A stretch of 64,000 nucleotides of DNA from Cristatella mucedo. Taxonomy: Eukaryota > Bryozoa > Phylactolaemata > Cristatellidae. The translations under genes and the position numbers were made by a program. The notes beneath the pieces are model-generated. The model ran no database searches, had not been told where the DNA came from, and worked only from the letters and a program-made list of their open reading frames with translations. Shown here in pieces: positions 12,081-25,339 of this stretch. The stretch spans positions 3,632,501 to 3,696,500 of the forward strand of contig WPIO01000016.1 in the NCBI GenBank assembly GCA_009760855.2. Reading direction: 5' to 3'. Within the stretch, counting starts at the first letter, position 1, and the number at the start of each line of letters is the position of its first letter.

Positions 12081-12805
12081 ATAATAATAATGATGATAAT
12101 AGCACTTGATAAAGCGCCCTCAGAGAACTCAATCTCTCTCTAGGCGCTTTACATTTGCTGCAAAGGGAAGCGCGATTGAAAGGTGAGTAATATCATATGC
12201 TTGATAAACAAGAATAACATAGTTAGGGGTGACATGCACAGGTCAGCATGCAAATGTGGTTAGTGGCAGCATGCACAGTGTCAGCACGCATAAGAACATA
12301 AAGGATGAATCACAGGGACCCACTAAATGCTGTCCTAAATAGGTGTTTTTAAGTTCTTTTTAAATGTGGTCAAGTCAGGGGATGTTGTGACGCAGGTCGG
12401 GAGGGAGTTCCAGGCTTTGGGAGCATACGAACTAAATGCACGGTCTCCAAAGGATTTGAGGTTTGTACGAGGTATTTGTAGACTGTTGGATTCCGAAAAG
12501 CGGGTGGTACGATGCTTGGCCTGATAGGGTAGTATATCTGACAGATAGGCTGGAGCCATAGAATGAAGGGACCTAAAAGTGAGCGACAAAACCTTGAAGT
12601 CAATCCGTTGCTTGACTGATAGCCAGTGCAGGTCGGCGAGAAGTGGAGTAATGTGGCAACTGCGACGCTCACGACAGACAAGCCTAGCTCCAGAGTTTTG
12701 CACCATTTGTAATCGCCTGATTGCACATGCTGGTAGGCCAGTAAGCAGTGAGTTACCGAAATCAAGACGGGATGTTATAAAAGTATGGCGTTTTAGCGGT
12801 TGATG
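12081..12805 (-). mobile_element. L2/CR1-like LINE 3' end
   Basis: Minus-strand copy with tail (AATAATAATGATGATAAT, ACTTGATAAAGCGCCC) and the ORF2 C-terminus. The 12335-12706 frame reads LVCRERRSCHITPLLADLHW and RAFSSYAPKAWNSLP, the LINE ORF2 C-terminal signature of this family. Confidence 0.85.
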
Positions 12806-12844
12806 ACGACAGCTGGTATTGCCTACATTTTGTCAGCTAGAGGT

Positions 12845-13910
12845 CCTATAATAAAAAATAATATATTTGTATAGGGCCCTCAGATAACTTCAGATAGGCA
12901 CTTTACCTCTGCTGCAAAGAAAGCATGATCGAATACTTGGTGGTAGCATGAACAGTGTCAGCATGCATAAGCACTCATGAGGACGAATCACATGGACCCA
13001 CTAAATGCTATGATAAATAAATGTGTTTTAGCTACTTTTTAAATGTTTTCCAGTCAAGGGATGTCGTGATGCCAGTCAGAAGTGAGTTGCAGGCTTTGGG
13101 AGCCTGCGAACTAAAGGCACAGTCTCCAAAAGATTTGAGGTTCGTACGAGGTGTGGCTAAACTATTGATATTAGATTCAGAAAGCAGGTGTTGTGATTCT
13201 TAACCTGGTGGGGGAGTAGACGTGATAGGTAGGCTGGTGCCAGAGAATGAAGGGGCCTAAAAGTGAATGACAGAATCTTGATCGATGCGCTGCTTGACTG
13301 GGAGCCGGTGGAGTTCTAAAAAAGGGGTGTGCTGTGACAGATGCGCCGCTATCGACAGAGAAGCCCAGCTGCAGTTTTGCACCAGCTGTAAGTGCCTGGT
13401 TGCACAAGCTGATAGACCAGCAAGCAGTGAGTTACAGAAGTCGAGACAGGATGTCACAAATGCATGGACCAATTTAGGTATAGTGTCCCTGCCTAAGAAA
13501 GCCCGGCTTTTAGCAATGTTATGTAGCTGAAAGTAGGCAGACTTGAGTGTAGAGCTGATGTGGGCGTCTAATGAAAGGTCACTTTGGAACACGACACCTA
13601 GATTTCGTGCAGAATCAGCAGGTAATGAGATGAGCAGATTCAATAGGAGATGCTGACAGAGCCGATTTTGAGTATGAGGTTTTTCAATTTCTAAATCACG
13701 CTTGGTTTTCCCATAACTTATAAGTTGGATCTATCATCGTCATTCAATTTAAGAAAGTTTGCTGCCATACATGTTCGAATGGAATCAATACATGCAGCAA
13801 GAGAGTTGAGAGAATTTGGCGTTCTGGGGCTGAAAGAGATCAAAGACTTTCGGGAGCTGAACCCACTACTGAGTCTGTGGAGCCGAAGGATTGAAGGTGA
13901 ATGGCGTCTT
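12845..13910 (-). mobile_element. second LINE 3' end, same orientation
   Basis: A separate insertion abutting the previous one. It has its own degenerate tail at 12845-12920 and a more diverged C-terminal frame (13257-13643: LGVVFQSDLSLDAHISSTLK, FVTSCLDFCNSLLAGL). It reaches 5' as far as the region just after the YADD box. Confidence 0.8.
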
Positions 13911-13919
13911 TATGTTGTT

Positions 13920-14040
13920 TATCAAGCATGATATTACTCACGATTCAATCGCGTTTCCCTTTGCAGCAAATGTAAAGCGCCTAGGAAGAGATTGAGTTCT
14001 CTGAGTGCGCTTTATCACGTGCGTTATTGTTATTATTTTT
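13920..14040 (+). repeat. LINE 3' tail specific to copy A
   Basis: GTTTATCAAGCATGATATTA through GTAAAGCGCCTAGGAAGAG to an ATT-like tail. The homologous site near 29960 lacks it, so it inserted into copy A alone. Confidence 0.8.
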
Positions 14041-14104
14041 ATCGCCCTCCAACTCGGATAGGTGAATGACCTAAGGCAAAGCAGCAGTAAAACAGATTAG
14101 CTGA

Positions 14105-14285
14105 TTTAACAGCCTCGCTTTAAAATAAAATAGGAAATAAGGTGAGTGGATTCAACGGACTTATTTGTGGCAAAAGAGCCTTAACGGCTGTCTCGGCTGC
14201 TTGCAGTGGGCATTAAACAATTGTCCGCTGCAGGACTCGAACCCTCGACCCGGATAGTGGTCGTGGAGTGCAAGCGCCTCACCCC
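14105..14285 (-). mobile_element. tRNA-derived SINE (copy A)
   Basis: Minus-strand SINE; GCTGATTTAACAGCC is its reversed tail, and the B box appears as AGGACTCGAACCCTCGAC. A ~40 bp insert (TTAAAATAAAATAGGAAATA) interrupts it. The same insert is in the paralogue at 30005-30200, so it predates the duplication. Confidence 0.8.
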
Positions 14286-14339
14286 TGGGCAGCAGCAGAC
14301 CCAGCAGTGATAGCCTCACCGACGATCAGAGCAGCGAGT

Positions 14340-14815
14340 GGCCATCGTCTAGTTGGGATGGGCGTTTGACCTATGACCCTGTCGCCGGACAAGTGGCTGC
14401 CCAGTCTTGCCACAGCTGACCATCGTGACGACGCCTGGCTTTTTCCCTGGCTCGGGCCTCCGTGCTGCATGCATGCCGTGTAGGGGGGCGGCTGTTATCA
14501 AATTAGAGTACCTCTCTTCTTCACGTGGGCCTCTCTCGCTGGCTTTTGGCACGTCCGCGAAGGCACAGGGCGGCAGCACGCAGTGTCTTGCTCTCATGCC
14601 CTCGGCATGCTATTCGTTGGCAGAGTCGGGAAAAGGGCGTTGACGACCCCCTGCCCCCTGGCGCTGTGGTTGGTCACGTTTCGGAGCTTGGTGAGTACCG
14701 TTCAGCAGCAGTTTGCAGCAGGGGCAGGGACGTGTGCATCTGCTTGCTATCGGCACCGCCCACGCCTTGCTTGTTTTCGATGCATCCAAGGTCGAGGGTC
14801 TAACTTACTTGCCCT
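14340..14815 (+). pseudogene. unknown coding relic, conserved in both copies
   Basis: Two stretches conserved with copy B (32000-32455) look protein-coding. The first reads KGVDDPLPPGAVVGHVSELG and the second GQGRVHLLAIGTAHALLVFD; most A/B differences fall at third codon positions. In copy B both stretches lie in one open frame (32028-32567). In copy A the frame is broken by a 2 nt deletion near 14485 and by a length change between the two stretches, so copy A looks like a pseudogene. A faint resemblance of the second stretch to the first beta-strands of DEDD 3'-5' exonuclease domains is only a guess. Confidence 0.35.
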
Positions 14816-15359
14816 CGGTACTCGGCCTCTGCAGCTGCTCAGGCTGGCGAGGCTCACCCTTGCCCGCCGGCCGGGACACATACATTGCCTGCTCTCGACC
14901 AGTTCGTTTGGGTCTCTTGGCCTGCATGGTCATGTCGCCTACCTTCCGCCTTCTCTGAGAGCGGCAGTTCACTTACTCTTGAGCCGATTTCGGTGATACA
15001 TGATGGTGTCCCAGAGAAGCCCCTGCAAATCCGTCAGGGTGGCGGGGCAATGCATTCTCCTTCCCGAGAAATGTGCTCGGAGGCCACTCTTATCTCCGTC
15101 GAGAGAGTAAAGTTGAGCTGGTCGCTGCATGCGTGCAATCAGCCCCCTGCAACGATCCGTGGGCAGTAGCAGATTCCCAGCCGCGACCGTCGAAAACCCT
15201 CCACCAATCTTACGATCTCCATCTCTCGAATGAAACGGCCCTCTCACCCTCAAACTAGCCATCTTAGAAGCCCCACCCAGCACGGAACTGCTTCTCCCCC
15301 TCTCCATCTGCCACTGGAGGAGGGTGATTATGCCTCATACTTGAGCCATGCCTACGGCA

Positions 15360-18066
<2,707 letters not shown>

Positions 18067-18300
18067 TGGTGACAGCAGCTCTTATGGTGGCAGCGGCTCT
18101 GGTAATGACATCACATCTGATGGTGACATTGGCTCTGATAGTGACACTCTATCTTATGGTAACAGTGGTTCTGATGTTAGCAGCTCATCTGCTGGTGACA
18201 CTGGCTCTGACGATTAGAGCATGCAGCAGAGCAGGCGATGGCATTTGATGTACGGTGAACGGAGCCCGTCAGGAATAAAACATTGTGTATTGCTTTGTGT
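18067..18300 (+). promoter_or_regulatory. CDA-A 3' UTR with AATAAA
   Basis: After the stop come about nine imperfect repeats around CTCTGATGGTGACA. AATAAA follows at 18274-18279, in a context (CCCGTCAGGAATAAAACATT) suited to a poly(A) signal. In copy B the same site reads AATTAAA, a weaker or lost signal. Confidence 0.6.
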
Positions 18301-18670
18301 TGCATTGTAGTCGGGTCAGGCTCGAGCTGATGAACGATATTCTTCCACTGTTGTTTGCTGCAAGCACGGTTGAGCTGTGCCGGCTCTGCACGCACTGTAC
18401 ACCCAAGCTCCCAAGCTTTACTCAAGTCTAGTTGAGCGTTTACTTTCTCGAGTCACCAAAGTCGTTCGTGAAGTTCCTTTTGCGACTGCTTGCACTGCTC
18501 CTTTGTCAAGTTTGTAGTGCTGTTGTAATGCGAAAGCACCCGTTGATATTGCCTTCTGCGTTCGTCCACTCCCTGGTTCTTGGCAGTGGCGAATGCTCCA
18601 ACTCTGTCCTTTATAATATCCCTATTCTAACCGTATTCACTCGAGCTCCTGCAGCGAGCACATGAGTAGA

Positions 18671-18794
<124 letters not shown>

Positions 18795-19787
18795 AGCAAG
18801 GCCTTGCAGAAGCTTGTGGTGCACAAATCGCGACAGTTAAAGAACTTTATCATGCGCAACAAAGAGAGAGTAAAGAGCAGAATTAGAAGGACCGGTAAGG
18901 AAGTGATAAACAAAACGCTGGACGGTAATTTCCAGAAGAAGTGACAGCAGAATACGCAGCATCTATTCCATAGCAAGTTGTCTTTGTTACACACAAGACC
19001 TGAGCAAAGCATTTGCTGCTGTCAGCGATTTCAATTTAAGCATATTATTACGTAGTTATTACATTGTTTTGAGGGCACGTGTAGGTTGATGATTCTGGCA
19101 ACTTATGTTCGGATGAGTCTGTTGGCAGGCACTTATTCCCTTACTTTTCTACCAATAGCCACTGGCTTTCTATTATCGAGACAGGACACTGGATCTTGGA
19201 TCAGGCTGTGGATCTTGGATTTTAAGATCATTTGGTGCTCTCGGCTGATAAAATCCGTTATCTGCATGCTTATCACCAGCGGCTGTTAAATGCGAGGCGG
19301 TTCAATCCGTGCTTCGACCACGACATCGGACACTTACCACACATTTCGACACTTAGCACTTAACCACGTGGTTTGCCGAAATCAATACTAGATGGCATCG
19401 TCCCTGGATAATGCAGCCATCTGCAGGCCGCGACTGCTCGAGCCTCGAAGTGAAATGGCCACTGTAGGTGCTCGCGTATTCCGCTCCCCCCCCCCCCCGT
19501 AGTATTTATGTATGCTCTTCGTTGGCCTCGCCCCACCTACCTAAGCTGTAGCTTGGGGCAACGGCTGCCGCCTTCAACATTCCTCCGAACCGAGGGCGTT
19601 TCTGACACTTTGGGGAATGCTTACATAGTTGCTATGATCTGCCCACATGGTGTGTTCACAGTATGTCTTCCCCTGAGCTTTAGAGCCCTTGGCAAGCTGT
19701 GTCCTGCTTGTCAGCGGCAGCCATTTAGTACGAATCAGTAGTTGGAAGCCCAACAGCTACAAACGAACCATATTGAAATGGGCTTTA

Positions 19788-19960
19788 TGTAAAACACTAG
19801 GTAAGGCGGTTGCTTTCACGACCTCAGTTTCGAGGTCGTGGGTTCGAATCCTTCGGTGGGCAATCCTTTGATGCCCTTGCAAGCAGTGGTGATAACCGTG
19901 AAGGAGATAACCGTGTTGCGATACAAAAGAAACTGTTAAATCAGATAGTATTTATTTAAA
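19788..19960 (+). mobile_element. tRNA-derived SINE
   Basis: AACACTAGGTAAGGCGGTTG, B box GGTTCGAATCC and tail AACTGTTAAATCAG then TATTTATTT. The 5'-most bases of the head are diverged. Confidence 0.8.
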
Positions 19961-19992
19961 AAAGATGACATCCTGTTTCTATTCATTATAAC

Positions 19993-20257
19993 TCAGGAAC
20001 CGCTACTAATCTCAAGCATGATCGTAATATCGTATCGATTTAATTTGGCCCATGTCGTAGCCAGCAGCCGACGAAGGCTTCGCAGGCAAGTCCCAGCACC
20101 GGCAGCAGCGAAAATGATGGCGTCCACGACCTCGTGGATGGAAAGAATTTTAAAGTCGGCCGATTCAGCAGACGCACACATGTACCAATGAAAGTAACGT
20201 TCAAGCAAAATAAGAGCTTTGCGTTCTCGTTCCGACAGCCGGTACTTAACAAAAATC
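19993..20257 (-). CDS. possible terminal exon, unknown protein
   Basis: After an acceptor (GATTGCAG) the minus frame stays open for 87 codons and reads like a helical protein: KYRLSERERKALILLERYF, then SIHEVVDAIIFAAAGAG and RSLRRLLATTWAKLNRY, then stop. I do not recognise it and see no partner exon. The block is absent from copy B, so it may belong to the inserted element. Confidence 0.3.
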
Positions 20258-20859
20258 CTGCAATCATTACGCCGGCTGTCGAAGTGACTCGTGTCGAATG
20301 GGAACTATTAAGCCTAGCCTGAACACGGTAAGCCTAGAATGGAACAATGTTCTGGAATTCCCTTCGAGAACGGGACGACTGACGCGAGGCGGGAAAAACG
20401 TCGTCAAGCCTGGGCATCGTGCCGCAAGGCTAGTCATGGACCATGCTAAATAGAGCTTCGATGGCTCCCGGTCGACGACAGATACGAGCCAAAATTCTTC
20501 CACTGACAAGGCCTGTCATAACTGGGCTCCTCCCTAATATCAATGCTGAACCAGTGTGAGCCTCATCGTGTCAAACTGGAGGGATAGATGGTGAGGGAAC
20601 GAGAGAGAGGGGGAACGATAGACCAGCGAAGGTCAGACGAGAAAGTGGAGACTTTGGAGAGCGTACAATAGCCTTAAACTTATGGTAATTTTCCGGAAGT
20701 ACGCCGCCTACACCCTCCGGTTTAATCACCTGCGAGCAGAAGTACTGTACTGTCGTGATGTGGTTGGCCAGTAGGGCGTTCACGGCACCTCGCTAACGGT
20801 GCACGGAACGCTCGTACTTTCCCGACCATCTTATTTATACAGGTTTGCCTCAGCATCGC

Positions 20860-22022
20860 TTCTAAGTGGGTTCGATTCCCGCGGTGGCGATCCTTTATTG
20901 CCGCTGCAAGCGATGGCGATGGCCGTAAAGGTGTAGCCGAGTTCCAGGGGTCAAAGGCTAGTTCCCGCCATGTGGTTTGGCATACAGAACGCTGGCCCAG
21001 AACAACGCCAACGGTTTATTGCACAAGGCACGGAGCAGCAAGGCCCAGAACAATGCCGACGGTTTATTGCACAAGGCACGGAGCAGCAAGACGCACGACT
21101 GCCTTCGCCCCCTTCTCACACTCGAGTCTCTCCTCCTCCACTCCTCTGGTTGACCCCGATGATTCATCAAGGACCACAGCTGTGCAGCGGCCGACCCTGA
21201 TGGTGAATCCACCATCTGGCCACCAGCGGTTACCGGCCTGTGTCCGTGCCACATCACAGGCTCATCGGAGGAGCCGGCATACACTCAAACTACACGCCAT
21301 ACTCCGGCCACGCTGCCGCTCGCCGTGCCGCCGAACTAGGCTAAGACGAGCGGCAGCCAGGTAAAACCTCTTTATAGTTACGCATGCGCCGCCAACAACA
21401 ACAGGGGAACCAAACAAGTCCTATACACAGTACACTATGGGGGCGCAAGTCGACGCAGCAAGCGCGAACAAACGTGTTAGTCGGGTCAGTCGGCTTCTGC
21501 AGTCCTGTCGTTGTACCGACTCCGAATCCAACGGTACGAGCGTATGCCGTCCAAAACCCGGCTGGCTGAGTAACTGCTTGGCTAGTCCGAGTCGACAACT
21601 ACCACAGTCGTGAGCTTCCACTGAAAGACGCTTACACACGGGGGTCACGAGCACGCTACGCGGGAACGCGAAATATACAAGTCTCAACAACGAGCGAGCT
21701 ATCTGGCTCCGCTAGGGCCTTGGGTACTCGCTCCCTTGCGTGCGTGGCAGCATCGCCGGAGCACGCCTGCACGAATCCAGGTGTATAACTCGGCGAGACC
21801 GGGAGCCTCCAACACCACGACTTACTTGGCCAACTCCTCCTACCCAAGAGCCCCGGTGACCTCGCGTCACCGCACACATCCGGCCATACCGTAGGTCCGA
21901 CCCCGGAGTAGCCGGTGACCCTCATTACAGCCGTCCGGTCCCAGCCAACCGAACCTAGCCTGGGTACAAAGGCTCTTCTGTTGCTATGCAAAAGAGGCTG
22001 TTAAATCAGCTAGTATTTGTAT
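20860..22022 (+). mobile_element. SINE split by a ~1 kb insertion
   Basis: The SINE head half (GGGTTCGATTCCCGCGGTGG to GGCCGTAAAGG, ending 20931) and tail half (AAAGGCTCTTCTGTTGC to AATCAGCTAGTATTTG, from 21968) flank a foreign block. The unsplit paralogue is at 40741-40860. Confidence 0.85.
20932..21968. mobile_element. solo-LTR-like insertion with 4-5 bp TSD
   Basis: It begins TGTAGCCGAG and ends GGGTACA, flanked by AAGG (or AAAGG) on both sides, and copy B gives the empty site. TG..CA ends, a 4-5 bp duplication, ~1.04 kb length and no coding frame suit a solo LTR. It contains a 48 bp tandem duplication (about 20994-21090, GGTTTATTGCACAAGGCACG in each) and a TTTATAG box near 21370. The superfamily cannot be told. 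Confidence 0.6.
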
Positions 22023-22189
22023 CTGACTCTGTCGCCGGCAACCTTTGACTCTGGCCACGGTTGCAGCCGCAGCAACCAAAACGGTTCAACTGCGCACCCA
22101 ACTGCCCCACACCGTGTGTGAAAAAATTGATATCAATTTACGTGCGTGCGAAGGAAAGGCTTGTTCCGCTAAAGAAAGGCCTTTGTTGC

Positions 22190-23490
22190 AATTATTTCTC
22201 AGCTCGGTCGCGGTTTGCGGACGCGTCGGCTTGCTGGGCCCGCATCGGAAGGACGCAGCCGATACCGCGGCGCACGAGGGCGCCGACTCCGAATGGCTCG
22301 GCTCGGCGCGCGCGCGGCTCACGAAGCTTGGCGGAAGAGTCGCAAGAAGAAGGTAGGAACGCCGACCTTTCGCCGGACTCGCGCGCTGCGACCTAGCCAG
22401 CCAAGACCCGCCGGGTCACGAGCGCGCGTCCGGCGGGGGCGTCCGCACTGTCGGACAGGACAGACTTAGGAGCACAGGCGGAAGAAATACTCAAGAGCAT
22501 GGGCGTCCGCCCAGTCCGACGGACAGGCGTGACGCCGCGAGCTGGCGGAGCAGCCGACGCTCGCGCGCGGCGCCGCACCGCTACGTGGGCGGCTGGCCTG
22601 CGCTGCGGCGCTGCCTCGGCGAGAGCACTACGCCGGCCAGTTCGCCGGCGCCACTCCCCTTCTCTGCCTGGCGTCGAAGCGCAGTGCCGTCGCCAGCGAG
22701 TCCAGACCGGCTCGCCCACACGGGCGTGCCCACTGAAGCGGAAATGTGAAATAGCGCAACGGTAAGGTAACCTGTTTATTTTTTCTATCTAAAAGTATTT
22801 TATTGTAAGAAAATTTGATGTTCTGTAAATTTTTCTTCCTATTGGACTGTAGAATACGCCGCAGGTTTCATCCTCCCTGGTAGGCTGCCGGATGCGACTT
22901 CCGCTGAGCGGCATGCTAGCCACGGGAAGCCGTCCGTCCGCGCACCGTTTCCTGGCTGAAGCAGTTGAACCGCGCGGGACGTAGTTGAGTACGGTGCTTT
23001 TCTAGATATGTAAGTACGGCGGCTTCCGACAGTGTATTGTGTGCATTTTGGGGCGTCGTCCACGGCGACGCGAGCGAGCGGTCACCTGCTCTGTCCTCCC
23101 GCCATCCAGAGCGTCTTCTCGTCGCTTGACTCGTCGTGACCACCGTGACTCCCGGGCCGACGTCGCGGTCGCTCTTGCCGGGTAGCGGCTTAATAACTCT
23201 AAATAACTGGCTGCCGCCTTTCAGCCCTCGGTGCTAAGCCCGCGCTTGTATTCGTTCGCGCTGAGTTTCCCCGCCGTCTTTTTTTACGAGCGCTCGCTCA
23301 GTCGCCGAATAGCCAGCTAGCTAGCTTCGTCACGAACTGGTACCGCTCGCTGCCTTCTGCTACGGTTGTCGCCGCTGTCGAGCCGAATCCGTACGTAGTC
23401 GGTGAGAAGAGGACGAGGCAGGGCGTTTTCGTCGCTGGCTCCGGCCTCCTCCTCCCCCGTGTGGCTCATTGAATCGACGCTATTGCGTCT
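22190..23490. promoter_or_regulatory. CpG-rich segment upstream of BED zinc-finger gene
   Basis: Dense CpG (for example GGCGCGCGCGCGGC and GCGCGCGGCGCCGC), without a convincing frame, ending at the acceptor of the zinc-finger exon. It is conserved in copy B (41100-41165 plus 44605-45725). This would fit a promoter or 5' UTR region; that role is inferred from position and composition only. Confidence 0.4.
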
Positions 23491-23501
23491 CACCGTTGCA
23501 G

Positions 23502-24392
23502 GGAGCTCGCCCGCAGCACGAGGATCCGCTCGCTGTGGCAGCACGTAAAGGTGGACGAGGGCCAAGAGGCCAACTGCAACCGTACGGTCCACTGCATCCA
23601 CTGCGGACATTGCTTCACAGCGAACACCACCCGCATTCTGGCACACATGACCGGATACGGTGGGTAAGTGGAGATGTGCTCTCAACTGCATCTGCTCTCG
23701 GCGGACCAAGCAGCCGAGCTGGCTGCACTCGTGGCCCGCAGGGAGGAGAAAGCAGCCATGGTGGTCAGAAGTCGCAGCCTGGCAGCCAGAATCCAGCCTC
23801 CAATTGCTCCCTTGGATGTTGCCATTGCGGCCGAACTCGTTCCTGCCTGTGCACCCGGAAAACGCCTGGCAGCGGAATCGGTACCTAACAGATGCGGTGG
23901 CAGCACCAGTAGATGCTCTGACATCGATGCATCGGCCTCAGCACTGCTCGGTGGTACGGCCATTGGTCGCAACACTGCTCTGCCCGTGGCTGGTGGTGCT
24001 ACATCGCTGCTGCCGTCTCGAGGCACAATGCAAGCGATGCCGCTCAGCTCGGCTGCCATTTGTCCTGCGATGAAACGTCCTCGGTCTGCTTCAATCCAGG
24101 TAACCGATGGCCTGCTGCTGCCTTTGCTGCTGCTGCTGCTTTACCTGCTGTTGCTACTGCATTTGCTGGTGCCATTGCTGCTGCTTCTGCAGCAGTAGCA
24201 GCAGCAATTGTAGCAGAGCCGCTGCTGCAGTGCCTGTTCTTAGGATAGAGGGACTCACGTCCATGGTCATGTATTGGTTAGCTCCCCCTGCCATCGCCAA
24301 CAACCCCTCACTCGCCCTGCCACGAAGCTATGCCACCCGAAAAGTGTCTGAGCATAGCAGAAAGGATGGAGGACGTGACGCATTGGAATTAA
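23502..24392 (+). CDS. BED-type zinc-finger gene, copy A (partial model)
   Basis: Three exons fit in phase: 23502-23663, 23742-24099 and 24282-24392. The first encodes a BED-like finger: an aromatic residue in SLWQHVKVDEG, Cys pair in CIHCGHC, then FTANTTRILAHM. BED fingers bind DNA and occur in hAT transposases and in host genes derived from them. Exon 2 is a low-complexity Ala/Ser-rich linker ending KRPRSASIQ at a GTAACC donor. Exon 3 ends IAERMEDVTHWN and stop. The usual final His/Cys ligand of the finger is not obvious. The 5' exon is not identified and the third exon is the least certain. No hAT catalytic region follows, so this may be a domesticated gene or an element fragment. Confidence 0.5.
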
Positions 24393-24830
24393 ATGCCGGC
24401 GCTTCGGCCTCCCTTTTTATCTAGGTTGTAGTCCTTTCTCGAGGGAGCTGGTTCAGGTCGTTGCTGCCACTCGTAGGCCCACGGTAGCTTGAGGCTTGCC
24501 AGTTTTTGGGCCTGAGCAACCACATTCCGTCCACGACACACCGGTTGCTGCTGAATGTCCTTGGCCAGAGTGAGGCTGCCAGCCGAGATTCGCACATGTT
24601 GCAGTGGCTGCAGCACACAAAGAATGCTGTAGCGCTGGGCTGTAAGGATCATGTTCTTTTCTGGCTTCTGAAGTTGAACCGGTCGACTGCACCAAACGAG
24701 GCTGAAGTACTCATAGCTCTCACTCCATCGTTCTGCTGTGCTCCAACTGAATGTGCTATGGCAGAAGCACTGTCGAGCGAGCCAGTCCCAGTGCAAAGAG
24801 CGGCAGTTACTAGCAGCACGAGCTGTCGGA
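24393..24830. other. no gene assigned
   Basis: Open frames exist on both strands (for example 24389-24796 minus, with SAGSLTLAKDIQQQPVCRGR). None is recognisable. The paralogous interval in copy B is missing. Confidence 0.3.
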
Positions 24831-24833
24831 GAG

Positions 24834-24837
<4 letters not shown>

Positions 24838-24867
<30 letters not shown>
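24838..24867. repeat. (GA)n microsatellite
   Basis: About 15 GA units. Copy B (45918-45955) has an interrupted version. Confidence 0.9.
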
Positions 24868-24870
<3 letters not shown>

Positions 24871-25090
24871 AGCACTCATATTTGGGCACACTCACACATT
24901 TTAAGATGCACGCGAGAGAGATGAGTAGTACAGGAGGAGAGGGAGAACCTAATCACGAGAGGTCATGCAGGTTCAAGCAATCGAAGGTCTCTTGCACGTC
25001 AAAGCAAAATTGCTGACTGGGTATGTTGAGTGGTCTATGAGGTGTGCTAATGTTCTTGACTCGGGCAGCAGCAGGGCAGGGGGTGTAGTT

Positions 25091-25230
25091 CTAGTACTTG
25101 TGTCGGCACACAGCTGTAGGTGCAGAGACATACGACAGTGGAAAGCTGGAAAGAGGGTGTCCTCTGTTCTGCATGTCGTGCAGATTAGCCTCTGCATGGG
25201 CGATGACGTAGCAAGAAGGCTGCCGTGGCT
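25091..25230 (-). CDS. possible deaminase-like exon (copy A)
   Basis: The minus frame reads CYVIAHAEANLHDMQNRGH, then SYVSAPTAVC and a stop soon after. HAE-x-N, a following glycine, a YVS strand and a P-x-x-x-C spacing are arranged as in zinc-dependent deaminases (dCMP/cytosine/riboflavin-type). The first cysteine of the PCxxC motif is threonine, so it would not bind zinc normally. No partner exons are found. It may be a decayed deaminase or a coincidence; it is unrelated in sequence to the CDA exons. Confidence 0.25.
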
Positions 25231-25339
25231 TCCCCCCCCCCCGTGCAACGTGAAAGACACAGAATGCCTGCGTAGGCACAGTGCCCCACTCGAAATCCGT
25301 GCTTTAACCTTCGCACACATTCTTTTGGTGTGACCTTTT

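Larger units (their letters stand above)
19165..20818. other. block found only in copy A
   Basis: Copy B passes directly from sequence like 19140-19165 to sequence like 20819 onward. The block contains a plus-strand SINE (19788-19960) and a candidate minus-strand exon. CTTTC occurs at both edges and could be a short target duplication, but that is weak. Confidence 0.6.

Noticed and set aside
14969-15307. Minus-strand 112-codon frame starting 53 bp upstream of the CDA ATG
   Set aside because: The copy B version changes frame content after a 43 bp tandem duplication and shows no domain; probably 5' flank of CDA.
22393-22765. Arg/Ala-rich frames in the CpG-rich segment (also 44667-45176)
   Set aside because: Open on both strands because of high GC; the corresponding frames in the other copy are not conserved as protein.
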